Source: Devosia sp. 67-54
Lineage (GTDB): Bacteria > Pseudomonadota > Alphaproteobacteria > Rhizobiales > Devosiaceae
Reading direction: 5' to 3'
NCBI RefSeq assembly: GCF_001899075.1
Contig: NZ_MKVA01000002.1
Span: 82,765 to 146,764 of the forward strand
DNA length: 64,000 bases
Numbering within the stretch: position 1 is the first letter of the stretch; the number at the start of each line of letters is the position of its first letter. Made by a program: the position numbers and the translations under genes. Below the pieces are notes generated by a model. The model was not told where the DNA came from. It ran no database searches and worked only from the letters and a program-made list of their open reading frames with translations. Shown here piece after piece: positions 29,027 to 37,609 of the stretch.

Positions 29027-29100
29027 GACTGAACCATTCTAGAATGCGGCTCTATCGCCCCCCTCCCCCTTGCGGGGAGGGGCCGGGGGTGGGAGTCACC
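29027..29100 (+). repeat. GC-rich hairpin repeat (family 1)
   Basis: A full-length single unit: GACTGAACCATTCTAGAATG, GCGGCTCTATCGCCCCCC, then the CCTCCCC/GGGGAGG hairpin (29062-29082) and a GGGGGTGGGAGTCACC tail. This copy and those at 2547 and 54651 define a unit of about 75 bases. Confidence 0.8.
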
Positions 29101-29130
29101 AGACGCGCGTCTACCTACGGACAAAACCGC

Positions 29131-29418
29131 TCAGGACGCCCGCTTCTGCTGCGCCTTCACATAGGCCTTGAGCACGTTCTGCATGCGCGTCAGATGACCT
29201 TTGCCGCCGGCCTTGAAATAGGCGAACACCTCGGGCTCGAGCTTGAGATGCACCGAGCGCTTCTCCCAATCCTCGGGATACATCACCACGGCATTTTCCC
29301 AGAAGCCGTCGGGCAACTCCTCGGGGTCTTCCGGCGCATCGGGTCGGGTCGGCCAGAGTTCGCCGGCCTCATGCATCCGGTTGATGTCGTCGAGCGAGGC
29401 TCGCTTGATATTGCTCAT
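29131..29418 (-). CDS. brnA: BrnA-family antitoxin
   Basis: 95 residues. DDINRMHEAGELWPTRPDAPE at the N terminus and HLKLEPEVFAYFKAGGKGHLTRMQNVLKAYV at the C terminus match BrnA, whose C-terminal ribbon-helix-helix domain binds DNA. It overlaps the toxin gene by 50 bases and is translated after it, the standard BrnTA order. Confidence 0.88.
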   Translation of the reverse strand: MSNIKRASLDDINRMHEAGELWPTRPDAPEDPEELPDGFWENAVVMYPEDWEKRSVHLKLEPEVFAYFKAGGKGHLTRMQNVLKAYVKAQQKRAS

Positions 29419-29662
29419 GGCGCTTTCGCCCTCCCAGCCAAGCCGAGATCAATCGGACTTTTCCCTGTCTGGCGGTGTGGACGACCACATAGCAGACGCC
29501 ATCGACCAGCCCAGTCGAAATCAGTCGCTCTTCTCCATAGTCGGTTCGTCGATCGGGCCGGGTCAGGACGTCGCCGTTGAAAATCCTCGCGGCGTAAAGA
29601 AGGTCGACGCCCCGCTCGCGGAAAACAGTCCGTCGTTTTGTTTCGTCCCATTCGAACTCCAA
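29369..29662 (-). CDS. brnT: BrnT-family ribonuclease toxin
   Basis: 97 residues from a TTG at 29662, supported by GAGGGGG 7 bases upstream. FEWDETKRRTVFRERGVDLLYAARIFNGD, RRTDYGEERLISTG and VCYVVVHTARQGKVRLISAW are BrnT signatures; BrnT is a RelE-like RNase induced by stress in Brucella. A perfect palindrome lies 27 bases upstream of the start. Confidence 0.88.
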   Translation of the reverse strand: MEFEWDETKRRTVFRERGVDLLYAARIFNGDVLTRPDRRTDYGEERLISTGLVDGVCYVVVHTARQGKVRLISAWLGGRKRHEQYQASLARRHQPDA

Positions 29663-29688
29663 TGCCTGTCCCCCTCAAGCATCGGCAT

Positions 29689-29713
29689 AAATGTACACTA
29701 TTCGTGTACATTT
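29689..29713 (-). promoter_or_regulatory. Operator palindrome of brnTA
   Basis: AAATGTACAC (29689-29698) and GTGTACATTT (29704-29713) form a perfect 10-bp inverted repeat with a 5-base spacer. It abuts the stop codon of the upstream EamA gene (29714-29716) and precedes brnT by 27 bases. It is AT-rich against its surroundings. Binding by the BrnT-BrnA complex is inferred from known BrnTA autoregulation. Confidence 0.7.
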
Positions 29714-30685
29714 TCAAGGGTCGATCTTGACGGCCTTCGGCTTTCCCTTGCGGCCGAACAGCCAGACGCCGAGCAGCACCATGGCGGTGCCGGCGGCGTG
29801 CCACACGGTGAAGGCTTCGCCGAGCACGCCGATCGACAGGCCGACCGTCACCAGCGGCGAGACGTTGCCGATGATGGCGGTGCGCTCGGGGCCGATGAGG
29901 CCGATGCCGGCGGAGATGCAATAGGCGGGCGCCACCGTGGCGACGAGGCCGATGGCCAGCATCAGCCACAGGCCCTGGCCGTTGATGGCCATGGCGCCGA
30001 GCGGATGGGTGGCGAGGAAGTGCACCAGCACCGCCGGTCCGGCGCCGCTCATGGCGATCGAGGTGAAGAGCTGGGCGCCGAGCTTGTCGATCAGCGGCTT
30101 GGCCAGCACCTGGTAGCCGGCATAGGCCAGCGCCGAGCCGAAGACCAGCAGCGAGCCGAGCACCACATTGTCGCCCTCGACCGAAAAGTCGCGGGCGAAG
30201 ATGATGACGATGCCGGCATAGCTCACCAGCAGCGAGGCCAGCATCAGCGGGGTGATGCGGCGGCCGAAGAGCAGCACGCCGAAGGCGACGACAAAGAACG
30301 GATAGGTCAGAAGGATCAGCCGGTCGAGCTGCGCCGTGATGTAGGTGAGGCCGGAAAAGTCCAGCAGGCTCGCGACATAGTAGCCGAGGATACCGACGCC
30401 GAGCGCCTGGAACAGCGTTTTGGTGTCGAGCACGGGCGCCGCTCCGCTGGGCGCCTCGCGCAGCCGCCGCCGGTAGCCGAGCACGCCGACGGTCACGAAC
30501 ACCGGCACGGCGACGACCTGCCGCCAGGCGAGCGTGGTCAGCGTGTCGATGCCGTCGGCCAGCGCCAGCTTGATGATGATGCCCTTGGTGGCAAACAGCG
30601 CCGCGCCGAGCAGCGCGAGGAAAATCCCCAGCGCTTGCGCGCTGACGGCGGGGGCGGGCTTGGCAGTGCTGGTGTCGGAGGTCAT
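29714..30685 (-). CDS. EamA (DMT) family transporter
   Basis: 323 residues, about ten membrane segments in two EamA repeats, with a GAALFATKGIIIKLAL first segment. Inner-membrane exporter of unknown substrate. The divergent/downstream context (brnTA on the same strand, xerC upstream on the same strand) gives no clue. It is not closely similar to the EamA protein at 6334-7221. The stop codon touches the brnTA operator. Confidence 0.88.
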   Translation of the reverse strand: MTSDTSTAKPAPAVSAQALGIFLALLGAALFATKGIIIKLALADGIDTLTTLAWRQVVAVPVFVTVGVLGYRRRLREAPSGAAPVLDTKTLFQALGVGILGYYVASLLDFSGLTYITAQLDRLILLTYPFFVVAFGVLLFGRRITPLMLASLLVSYAGIVIIFARDFSVEGDNVVLGSLLVFGSALAYAGYQVLAKPLIDKLGAQLFTSIAMSGAGPAVLVHFLATHPLGAMAINGQGLWLMLAIGLVATVAPAYCISAGIGLIGPERTAIIGNVSPLVTVGLSIGVLGEAFTVWHAAGTAMVLLGVWLFGRKGKPKAVKIDP

Positions 30686-30700
30686 CGGGGTCTCTGGTTT

Positions 30701-30745
30701 GGCCCCGCCTCAGTTCACCGGTTGCCCGCGCCTGAAGGCGGGGCC
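30701..30745. other. Hairpin between xerC and the EamA gene
   Basis: GGCCCCGCCT (30701-30710) and AGGCGGGGCC (30736-30745) form a 10-bp stem around 25 bases. No T run on either side. It lies in the 176-base gap and could end the xerC transcript or shape the EamA leader. Confidence 0.5.
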
Positions 30746-30861
30746 GGCTGCGTGAAGGTCAAACGACGCGCGCACCGGTCCCCAGGGAACCGATAATGAG
30801 TTTGCCGATCATGCGGATGCGCGCGGTCATGTGGCGTGGATACGCCTCGCGCCGGGGGCGG

Positions 30862-31791
30862 TCAAGAACGCGGATGCGCGGCGCGGTAGGCGTCGAGCAG
30901 GCGCTCGGTGTCGACGGCGGTGTAGATCTGGGTGGTGGAGAGCGAGGCGTGGCCGAGCAGCTCCTGGATGGCGCGCAGGTCGCCGCCGCGGCCGAGCAGA
31001 TGCGTCGCGAAGGAATGGCGCAGCGCGTGCGGCGTGGCGCCCGGCGGCAGGCCCAGGGCGCTGCGCAAAGCCTGCATGCGCAACTGGATCAGCCGCGGCG
31101 ACAGCACCCCGCCCTTGACCCCGCGGAACAGCGGCTGGCTGGGGGTCAGCGGGAACGGGCAGAGCTTCAGATACGCCTCCACCGCCTGCCGCACCGGCTC
31201 GATCAGCGGCACCAGCCGGGTCTTGCCGCCCTTGCCGGTGACGCGCAGCGCCGGTCCCTCGAGGTCGGCGCGGCTCAGGGCAAGCGCCTCCGCGATGCGC
31301 AGGCCCGCGCCGTAGCAAAGCGACAGCACCGCCACGTCGCGCGCCGCCACCCAGGGGCGCTCCTCCATCTCGTCGGTGGTGACGATGGCGGCCTTGGCCT
31401 CGAGCACGGTCAGCGCCTTGGGCAGCGCCTTCTTCGCCTTGGGCGTGCGCACGGTGTTGAGCGCCTCGGTCGACAGCACGCCGGCGCGTTCGAGGTAGCG
31501 GAAGAAGCTCTTGATCGCCGACAGTGCGCGGGCGAGCGAGCGGGCCTCGACGCCGTCCTGCCGGCGCACCGCCATGAAGGCGCGCACGTCGGCGGCACGC
31601 AGCTCGCGCAGCGTCGCCAGCGACACCGCGCCGCCGGTATGGCCGGCGAGGAAGGTCACGAACTGGCCGAGGTCGCGCTGGTAGGCCTCGAGCGTATTGG
31701 CCGACAGCCGCCGCACCGCCCCCAGATCGCGCAGCCAGCCGGCGAGGTGGCCGTTGACGATGTCGTCCGCAAGAAAGCCGGTTGAAGTCAT
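30862..31791 (-). CDS. xerC: Tyrosine recombinase XerC
   Basis: 309 residues. It resolves chromosome dimers at dif with XerD. N-terminal SAM-like core-binding domain (SANTLEAYQRDLGQFVTFL) and catalytic domain with Arg in YGAGLRIAEAL, H-x-x-R in HALRHSFATHLL, the second His in LLGHASLSTTQIYT, and the nucleophile Tyr in that last motif. Normal length. It is a housekeeping recombinase, not an integrase of a mobile element. Confidence 0.94.
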   Translation of the reverse strand: MTSTGFLADDIVNGHLAGWLRDLGAVRRLSANTLEAYQRDLGQFVTFLAGHTGGAVSLATLRELRAADVRAFMAVRRQDGVEARSLARALSAIKSFFRYLERAGVLSTEALNTVRTPKAKKALPKALTVLEAKAAIVTTDEMEERPWVAARDVAVLSLCYGAGLRIAEALALSRADLEGPALRVTGKGGKTRLVPLIEPVRQAVEAYLKLCPFPLTPSQPLFRGVKGGVLSPRLIQLRMQALRSALGLPPGATPHALRHSFATHLLGRGGDLRAIQELLGHASLSTTQIYTAVDTERLLDAYRAAHPRS

Positions 31792-31875
31792 GCCGCAAGC
31801 CTATCCGTAGTTCCCCTTAGCCTTTGTTAACCATAACGCGCCATCCTCGGCAGTATTCGAGCCGGGGTTGTTTTG

Positions 31876-32934
31876 ATGTTTAGCCGTTTTTCCAGTCTCG
31901 CCGCCATCGTGCCGCTGCTTGTTCTCGCCAATGCGCCGACGCCGGCGGCCGCCGCCGATTACTCCGGCTGCTCGCCGTGCGGCGGCGACTACCAGGTCGA
32001 CTACGGCGCCCCCAGCGGCGGCGACTACTTCAACAGCGATACCGACTTCAGTAAAGCCGACCCCGACGCGAATTTCGTTCTACGCGGCAGCATGGGCGTC
32101 GCTTCGATCACCGGTGTCGAGCATGTGTATGCAGGCACCGCAGGCACCGACAACCTCAGCCTCCTGGTGTGGGAGGGCGTTTCGCCTGTCGGTTCGCTCG
32201 ATGCCAAGGTGCGTTTCCTCGACGGCTGGACGTTGCGCGGACATCTCGAAGCGGCGATTCCGGGCCAGGCAAAGATGACCGACTACGACTGGGTTCCGCC
32301 CTACAACCCCGGCTACGGCATGGACGATTGGAGCCATCGGTCGATCAGCCCCACGCATCTCGACTGGTATTTCAGCGGCGACGTCGCGCTCGGGCGCGAC
32401 TTGCCGATCAACGAGGCGCTGACCGTCAACGTAAATGCCGGCTTCAAATACACAGACACGCAGTGGACGGCGGTCGGTGGCACCTACATCTACAGCGATG
32501 GCGGCTATCGCAACGATATCGGCACCATTCCGGACGTGCCGGCGGTGCGCTACCGGCAGAAACTGCCGGTCCTGTTCGCCGGTGTCGACGCCAATGTGAA
32601 AGACGGGCCGTGGAGCCTCGAGGCAGGCGGGCGCGCTGGACTCATCCTTTTGGGACAGGCGCGCGATGATCACTACCTGCGCGTCCCGCCGCGCTACACG
32701 ATCGATCAGATGACCTGGGGGCAGATGCTCTCGGCAGATGCCAAGCTTGGCTATGATTTCAGCAACCATCTGGGCGTGTTCGTCGAGGGATCGTACGAAA
32801 AGACCTTCGCCGGACATGTGCAGAAGGAATATCGTCAGATCTCCGACAACTCGCTGATCCTGCCCATCTACAATATCGGCGGCGGCGAGCTCGACGTCGC
32901 GAGCCTCAAGGTCGGCCTCAAGGGCAATTTCTGA
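31876..32934 (+). CDS. Omptin-family outer membrane protease
   Basis: 352 residues from the ATG at 31876 (a TTG lies 3 bases earlier). Signal peptide to about residue 27, an extra Gly/Asp/Tyr-rich N-terminal segment of about 40 residues, then a ten-strand-barrel-like sequence ending in F. Alignment by eye to OmpT places the catalytic residues: D136 and D138 in MTDYDW (OmpT D83, D85) and D264 and H266 in RDDHY (OmpT D210, H212). GGTYIYSDGGYRNDIGTIPD corresponds to the OmpT GGSYIYSSEEGFRDDIGSFP block. It is probably an active endopeptidase on the cell surface. Confidence 0.85.
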   Translation: MFSRFSSLAAIVPLLVLANAPTPAAAADYSGCSPCGGDYQVDYGAPSGGDYFNSDTDFSKADPDANFVLRGSMGVASITGVEHVYAGTAGTDNLSLLVWEGVSPVGSLDAKVRFLDGWTLRGHLEAAIPGQAKMTDYDWVPPYNPGYGMDDWSHRSISPTHLDWYFSGDVALGRDLPINEALTVNVNAGFKYTDTQWTAVGGTYIYSDGGYRNDIGTIPDVPAVRYRQKLPVLFAGVDANVKDGPWSLEAGGRAGLILLGQARDDHYLRVPPRYTIDQMTWGQMLSADAKLGYDFSNHLGVFVEGSYEKTFAGHVQKEYRQISDNSLILPIYNIGGGELDVASLKVGLKGNF

Positions 32935-33005
32935 CGGCGCGGCATCTTCGCGCATACCGGGGTGACCCGGTTTCCCCGGGCGGCGGCTTCGGCTATCGAC
33001 AGTGC

Positions 33006-33332
33006 ATGCGCCGCCTGTTCGCTGTCGTCCTGGTGTTTCTCGCCGTCTGCGGCTTTGCCGGAGCGAGCCTCGCCATGGGCATCTGCTCGGGCCTCGACAG
33101 CGCCGACGGCCGCGTGCTGATCAGCGCGCCCTCCGATACGCCGGCGCAGCCCTCGCCGTGCGAACAGCTCGGCGGCAAGCGCACCATGCCGCAGTCGCCG
33201 CTGGGCGGCCTCGCGGTGCGCTTCGAAATCCCGCGCGCCACGCTGGCGCAGTGGCAATTGGGGCTGGCCGACGATCCCGTCCGGCACGGCCGGCGCCTGG
33301 CCGTCGAGCTGCCCCCGCCCCGTCTCGTCTGA
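33006..33332 (+). CDS. Small exported protein
   Basis: 108 residues. MRRLFAVVLVFLAVCGFAGASLA is a signal peptide. The mature part has two cysteines (GICSG and SPCEQ) and ends in Pro-rich LPPPRLV. ATG at 33006 without a strong ribosome binding site. Not recognised. It lies 71 bases after the omptin gene across a weak hairpin (ACCGGG/CCCGGT at 32956-32971) and 64 bases before the L,D-transpeptidase gene. Confidence 0.5.
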   Translation: MRRLFAVVLVFLAVCGFAGASLAMGICSGLDSADGRVLISAPSDTPAQPSPCEQLGGKRTMPQSPLGGLAVRFEIPRATLAQWQLGLADDPVRHGRRLAVELPPPRLV

Positions 33333-33396
33333 GCGCCTGACCTTTCCGTCATCCGTGCAATTGCGGTCACGTCCGACCGCCGATGAGATATTTCCG

Positions 33397-34080
33397 ATGC
33401 CAAACCGTATTTTCGATCGCCGCCGGCTGCTGGCCGGCTCCGCCAGCCTTGCCGCGCTCGCGCTGGCCGGCTGCGCCACCACCCAATCGCCGGGCGTCGC
33501 GCTCGCCGCCGCCCGGGCGCCCGGCAAGGCGGCCGTGCCCGCCGACATCCTCGCCATGTACGGGCCATTGCCCGACGAGAAGTTCCCGATCCCCGCGGCC
33601 CGCATCGGCCTGGTCGATCCCAGATATTGGCGGCAGGCGGTCGACGATCCGACCGGCGAAGCGCCCGGCACGGTGGTCGTCAGCACCGCCGAGCGGCTGC
33701 TCTATCTGGTGGGGGAGAACGGCCGCGCCATGCGCTACGGCGTCGGCATCGGCCGCGACGGCTTCGCCTGGTCGGGCCGGGCGCGCATCGCCTACAAGCG
33801 CGAATGGCCGATCTGGACGCCGCCGGCCGAAATGATCGCGCGGCAGCCCGAGCTCGAGCCCTATCGCCACGGCATGCCGCCGGGCCTCGACAACCCGCTC
33901 GGACCGCGGGCGCTCTATATCTTCGAGGGCAGTCGCGACACGCTCTACCGCCTGCACGGCAATCCCGACGAACGCTCGATCGGGCAGGCGGTGTCGAGCG
34001 GCTGCGTGCGGCTGCTCGACCAGGACGTGATCGACCTCTACAACCGCGTTCCAGCCGGCTCGCCGATCCTGGTGGCGTGA
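33397..34080 (+). CDS. Tat-type lipoprotein L,D-transpeptidase (YkuD)
   Basis: 227 residues from the ATG at 33397. The N terminus DRRRLLAGSASLAALALAGC combines a twin-arginine signal with a lipobox, so it is probably exported folded and lipidated. The YkuD domain has the RLHGN and SSGCVRLLDQD motifs with the catalytic His and Cys. Such enzymes form 3-3 peptidoglycan cross-links or attach proteins to peptidoglycan. Confidence 0.9.
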   Translation: MPNRIFDRRRLLAGSASLAALALAGCATTQSPGVALAAARAPGKAAVPADILAMYGPLPDEKFPIPAARIGLVDPRYWRQAVDDPTGEAPGTVVVSTAERLLYLVGENGRAMRYGVGIGRDGFAWSGRARIAYKREWPIWTPPAEMIARQPELEPYRHGMPPGLDNPLGPRALYIFEGSRDTLYRLHGNPDERSIGQAVSSGCVRLLDQDVIDLYNRVPAGSPILVA

Positions 34081-34086
34081 GCACGG

Positions 34087-34112
34087 GGCGGGGCGCCGCC
34101 GCGCGCCCCGCC
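34087..34112. terminator. Shared hairpin between convergent genes
   Basis: GGCGGGGCGC (34087-34096) and GCGCCCCGCC (34103-34112) form a 10-bp GC stem that fills the 32-base gap between the transpeptidase stop and the monooxygenase stop. There is no T run, so intrinsic termination is uncertain. Confidence 0.4.
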
Positions 34113-35309
34113 TCAGCGCCCCAGATGTTCGGGCCGCACGCCGATGCCGACCAGGTAAGCGGGGATGGCGCGCAGCGGCGGGATCGACGACAGCAGCTTC
34201 AGCGGCCATGGCGCGCGGATCGGCTTGTCGGCGCTGAGCAGCGGGTCGATCAGCCGCTTCTGGATGGCGATCTGGGCGGCCTGCGTCACCCGTGTGGGAA
34301 ACTCGCGGCGCTTCTGGATGGCGGCGAGCACCGTCTCGTCGACGCTGCCCTGCTTGAGCGGCGCGGCGAGCCGGTTGGCGGCCGCCACCGCGTCCTGCAC
34401 CGCCAGGTTCACGCCGACGCCGCCGATGGGCGACATCGCATGCGCCGCATCGCCGAGCGCGAGGAAGCCGGGGCGGTGCCAGCGGGTCAGGCGGTCGACC
34501 TTGACGGTCAACAGCTTCACCTGGTCCCAGCCGGCGATCTCGCCGAGCCGGTCGCCGAGGAACGGGGTGACGCGGCCGACATCGGCGCGGAAGCGCTCGA
34601 TCGGGCCGCCGCGCAGCGCCGCGTCGCCGCCCTTGTGGATCAGGTAGGCGATCTGCCAATAGCTGCCGCGATTGATGAGCACCAGCAGCCGGCCGGCTTC
34701 GGCGTGCCCGAACGTATCGCCGGGGTCGCTGGCCCGGCGCGAGACGCGGAACCACAGCACGTCCATCGGCGCGGCGAAATCCTGCACCTCGAGCCCCGCC
34801 GCCGCGCGCAGCACCGAGTGGCGCCCGTCGGCGGCGATGGTCAGCGCGGCGCGGATGTCGCCGCCGGTGCTGGTGATGCCGGCGATGCGGCCCTGCGCCT
34901 CGATCAGCCCGGTGGCCTCGGTGTCGAGCAGCAGCCGGAAATTGGGCAGCGCCCGCGCCTGGTCGGCGATGAAGTCGAGAAAATCCCATTGCGGCATCAG
35001 CGCGATGTATTTGCAGTGCGTCGGCAGGTGCCGGAAATCGGCGAGCGGCAGGCGGTCGGGGCCGATCTCGGCGGAGAGCTGGTGCACCTCGTCATGCGGC
35101 AGCTTGAGGAAGGCCTCGAGCAGGCCGAGCTCGTACATCACCTCCAGCGTCGAGGGATGGATGGTGTCGCCGCGGAAATCGCGAAAGAAATCGGCGTGCT
35201 TTTCGAGCACGATCACATCGATGCCGGCGCGGGCGAGCAGGAACCCTGCCATCATTCCCGCCGGTCCGCCCCCGGCAATGCAGCAGGTCGTGGTCAACGC
35301 GTCAGCCAT
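34113..35309 (-). CDS. FAD-dependent monooxygenase
   Basis: 398 residues from the ATG at 35309; the frame is open far upstream opposite priA but that part is not homologous. FAD motifs of the PHBH/UbiH group: GGGPAG (residues 11-16), ADGRHSVLR, and LALGDAAHAMSPIGGVGVN. GDTIHPSTLEVMYELGL is typical of aromatic-ring hydroxylases. Substrate unknown. Divergent from priA with 66 bases between starts. Confidence 0.9.
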   Translation of the reverse strand: MADALTTTCCIAGGGPAGMMAGFLLARAGIDVIVLEKHADFFRDFRGDTIHPSTLEVMYELGLLEAFLKLPHDEVHQLSAEIGPDRLPLADFRHLPTHCKYIALMPQWDFLDFIADQARALPNFRLLLDTEATGLIEAQGRIAGITSTGGDIRAALTIAADGRHSVLRAAAGLEVQDFAAPMDVLWFRVSRRASDPGDTFGHAEAGRLLVLINRGSYWQIAYLIHKGGDAALRGGPIERFRADVGRVTPFLGDRLGEIAGWDQVKLLTVKVDRLTRWHRPGFLALGDAAHAMSPIGGVGVNLAVQDAVAAANRLAAPLKQGSVDETVLAAIQKRREFPTRVTQAAQIAIQKRLIDPLLSADKPIRAPWPLKLLSSIPPLRAIPAYLVGIGVRPEHLGR

Positions 35310-35375
35310 ATCCGACCGTAGCCGCGAATAAATGACTTGCAAGGGGCCGCTTCGGCGTGAACAAAGCGGGCACAA

Positions 35376-37547
35376 ATGGACGCGCGGCTTTCCGACATCG
35401 TGGCGGTGATGGTGAGCGTTTCCGTGGACGGCCCCTATTCCTACCGGGTGCCCTACGGGATGGCGGTGACGCGCGGCTCGATCGTGGCGGTGCCGCTGGT
35501 GGGGCGGGCGACGCTCGGCGTGGTCTGGGGCGAGCCGAAAGACAATTACGCCCACAACCGCCTCAAGGACATCGAGCACATCTACGACGTGCCGCCGCTC
35601 AGCGAGGAATTGCTGCGCACCGTCGACTGGGTGTCGCGCTACACGCTGGCGCCGCCGGGGCTGGTGCTGCGCTCGGTGCTGCGCTCGAGCGAGGCGTTGC
35701 TGCCCGAGCGGCAGGTGGTCGCTTTCCGCCGCACCGGGCTGGTGCCGGACCGGCTGACGCCGGCGCGCGCACGGGTGCTGGAGACGGTGGCCGACGGGCT
35801 GGCCTGGGCCAAGACGGCGATCGTCGGCGCCAGCGGCGTGTCGCCGGCGGTGGTCGAGGGGCTGGAGAAGGCCGGGGCGCTGCAGCGGCTGGAGGTGCCG
35901 GCGCCGCCCATCGCGCTGCCGCCCGATCCCGACGCGGCGCCGCCGGCGCTGAGCCGCGAGCAGCAGGTGGCGCTGACGCAGATCCGCGGTCTCGACGTGC
36001 AGAAATTCGGCGTGGCGCTGCTCGACGGCGTCACCGGCGGCGGCAAGACCGAAGTGTTCTTCGAGGCGGTGGCGGACACGCTGCGCGCCGGGCGGCAGGC
36101 GCTGGTGCTGCTGCCCGAGATCGCGCTCACCCACACCTTCCTCGAGCGCTTCACCCGCCGCTTCGGCACGCGCCCGGCCGAGTGGCATTCGGACATGACG
36201 CCGGCGCAGCGCGCGCGGACCTGGCGCGGTATCAATGCCGGCACGGTGCGCGCCGTGGTCGGGGCGCGCTCGGCGCTGTTCCTGCCGTTCCACGAGCTCG
36301 GGCTGATCGTGCTCGATGAGGAGCATGACGGCGCCTACAAGCAGTCCGACGGGGTCAACTACCACGCCCGCGACATGGCGGTGGTGCGGGCCCGCTTCGC
36401 CGAGGCGCGGGTGATCCTGAGCTCGGCGACGCCCTCGGTCGAATCGCGCAACAACGCCAATCTCGGCCGCTACCGGCACGTGCTGCTCACCTCGCGCTTC
36501 GCCGAGGCGGGGCTGCCCGACATCACCGCGCTCGACATGCGCGAGGAGCCGCCGGAGAAGGGGCAGTGGATCGCGCCGCGGCTGGCGCGCGAGGTGTTCG
36601 CCACGCTCGACCGCGGCGAGCAGGCGCTGCTGTTCCTCAACCGCCGCGGCTATGCGCCGCTCACGCTCTGCCGCGCCTGCGGGCATCAATATCAATGCCC
36701 CGATTGCGACGCCTGGCTGGTCGAGCACCGCTTCCGCGGCGTCCTGATGTGCCACCATTGCGGCCATGAGCAGAAGCGGCCGCGAGTGTGTTCGGCCTGC
36801 GGCGTCGAAGATTCGCTGATCCCGATCGGGCCGGGGATCGAGCGCATCGCCGAGGAGGCGGCGGCGCGCTTTCCCGACGCCCGCACCGTCATCCTTTCCT
36901 CCGACATGGGCTCGAACGCGCAATTGCGCGACCGCTTCGCCGAGATCGAGCGCGGCGAATACGACCTCGTCATCGGCACGCAGCTGGTCGCCAAGGGCCA
37001 TCATTTCGAGAAGCTGACGCTGGTCGGGGTGCTCGACGCCGACCTCGGCCTCGCGCATGGCGATCCGCGGGCGGCGGAAAAGACCTTCCAGATCCTGACG
37101 CAGGTCACCGGCCGGGCCGGGCGCGCCAGCCGTATCGGCAAGGCGTTCCTGCAGACCTGGCATCCGACGCATCCGGTGATGCAGGCGATGGTCAGCCAGG
37201 ACCGCGAAGCCTTCTATGCGCACGAGCTCGAGGCGCGTGCCCAGGGCGGGCTGCCGCCGTTCGGGCGGCTCGCGGCGCTGATCGTTTCGGGCAACGAGCA
37301 CGAGGAGGCGATGGGCTTTGCCCGGGCGCTGCTGTCGGCGGCGCCGATGGCCGAGGGGCTCAGGCTGTTCGGCCCGGCCGACGCGCCGGTCGCCATGGTA
37401 CGCGGCCGCCACCGCGTGCGCCTGCTGGTGCAGAGCCCGCGCGATTTCGATCTGTCCGGCTATGTCCGCTTCTGGCTCACCGCGGGCCCCCGCGCCCGCG
37501 GCAGCCTGCGCATCCAGGTCGATATCGACCCGATGAGCTTTTACTGA
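35376..37547 (+). CDS. priA: Primosomal helicase PriA
   Basis: 723 residues. It reloads the replicative helicase at stalled forks. 3' DNA-binding domain at the N terminus, Walker A GVTGGGKTEVF, DEEH box in IVLDEEHDGAYKQSD, zinc-binding cysteines in CRACGHQYQCPDCD and CHHCGHEQ...CSACG (eight cysteines), then the C-terminal helicase motifs (GTQLVAKGHHFEKLTLVG, TQVTGRAGRA). Full length with normal start. Confidence 0.97.
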   Translation: MDARLSDIVAVMVSVSVDGPYSYRVPYGMAVTRGSIVAVPLVGRATLGVVWGEPKDNYAHNRLKDIEHIYDVPPLSEELLRTVDWVSRYTLAPPGLVLRSVLRSSEALLPERQVVAFRRTGLVPDRLTPARARVLETVADGLAWAKTAIVGASGVSPAVVEGLEKAGALQRLEVPAPPIALPPDPDAAPPALSREQQVALTQIRGLDVQKFGVALLDGVTGGGKTEVFFEAVADTLRAGRQALVLLPEIALTHTFLERFTRRFGTRPAEWHSDMTPAQRARTWRGINAGTVRAVVGARSALFLPFHELGLIVLDEEHDGAYKQSDGVNYHARDMAVVRARFAEARVILSSATPSVESRNNANLGRYRHVLLTSRFAEAGLPDITALDMREEPPEKGQWIAPRLAREVFATLDRGEQALLFLNRRGYAPLTLCRACGHQYQCPDCDAWLVEHRFRGVLMCHHCGHEQKRPRVCSACGVEDSLIPIGPGIERIAEEAAARFPDARTVILSSDMGSNAQLRDRFAEIERGEYDLVIGTQLVAKGHHFEKLTLVGVLDADLGLAHGDPRAAEKTFQILTQVTGRAGRASRIGKAFLQTWHPTHPVMQAMVSQDREAFYAHELEARAQGGLPPFGRLAALIVSGNEHEEAMGFARALLSAAPMAEGLRLFGPADAPVAMVRGRHRVRLLVQSPRDFDLSGYVRFWLTAGPRARGSLRIQVDIDPMSFY

Positions 37548-37551
37548 CCCG

Positions 37552-37608
37552 CAGCGGTTGGCCGGGCGGGCGCTCCGGCGACCGATCGGACAGAGCGCGA
37601 AGAAAAAC
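37552..37608 (-). repeat. Palindromic intergenic repeat (family 2), copy D
   Basis: AGCGGTTGGCCGGGCGG and, after 14 bases, GATCGGACAGAGCGCGAAG: a reverse-orientation copy between the priA stop and the antitoxin stop. On the plus strand it ends in AAGAAAAA. Confidence 0.6.
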
Positions 37609-37609
37609 C

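Noticed and set aside
30862-31791. Integrase of a mobile element
   Set aside because: Length, sequence and single-copy context fit housekeeping XerC; no attachment sites, tRNA target or phage genes lie nearby.
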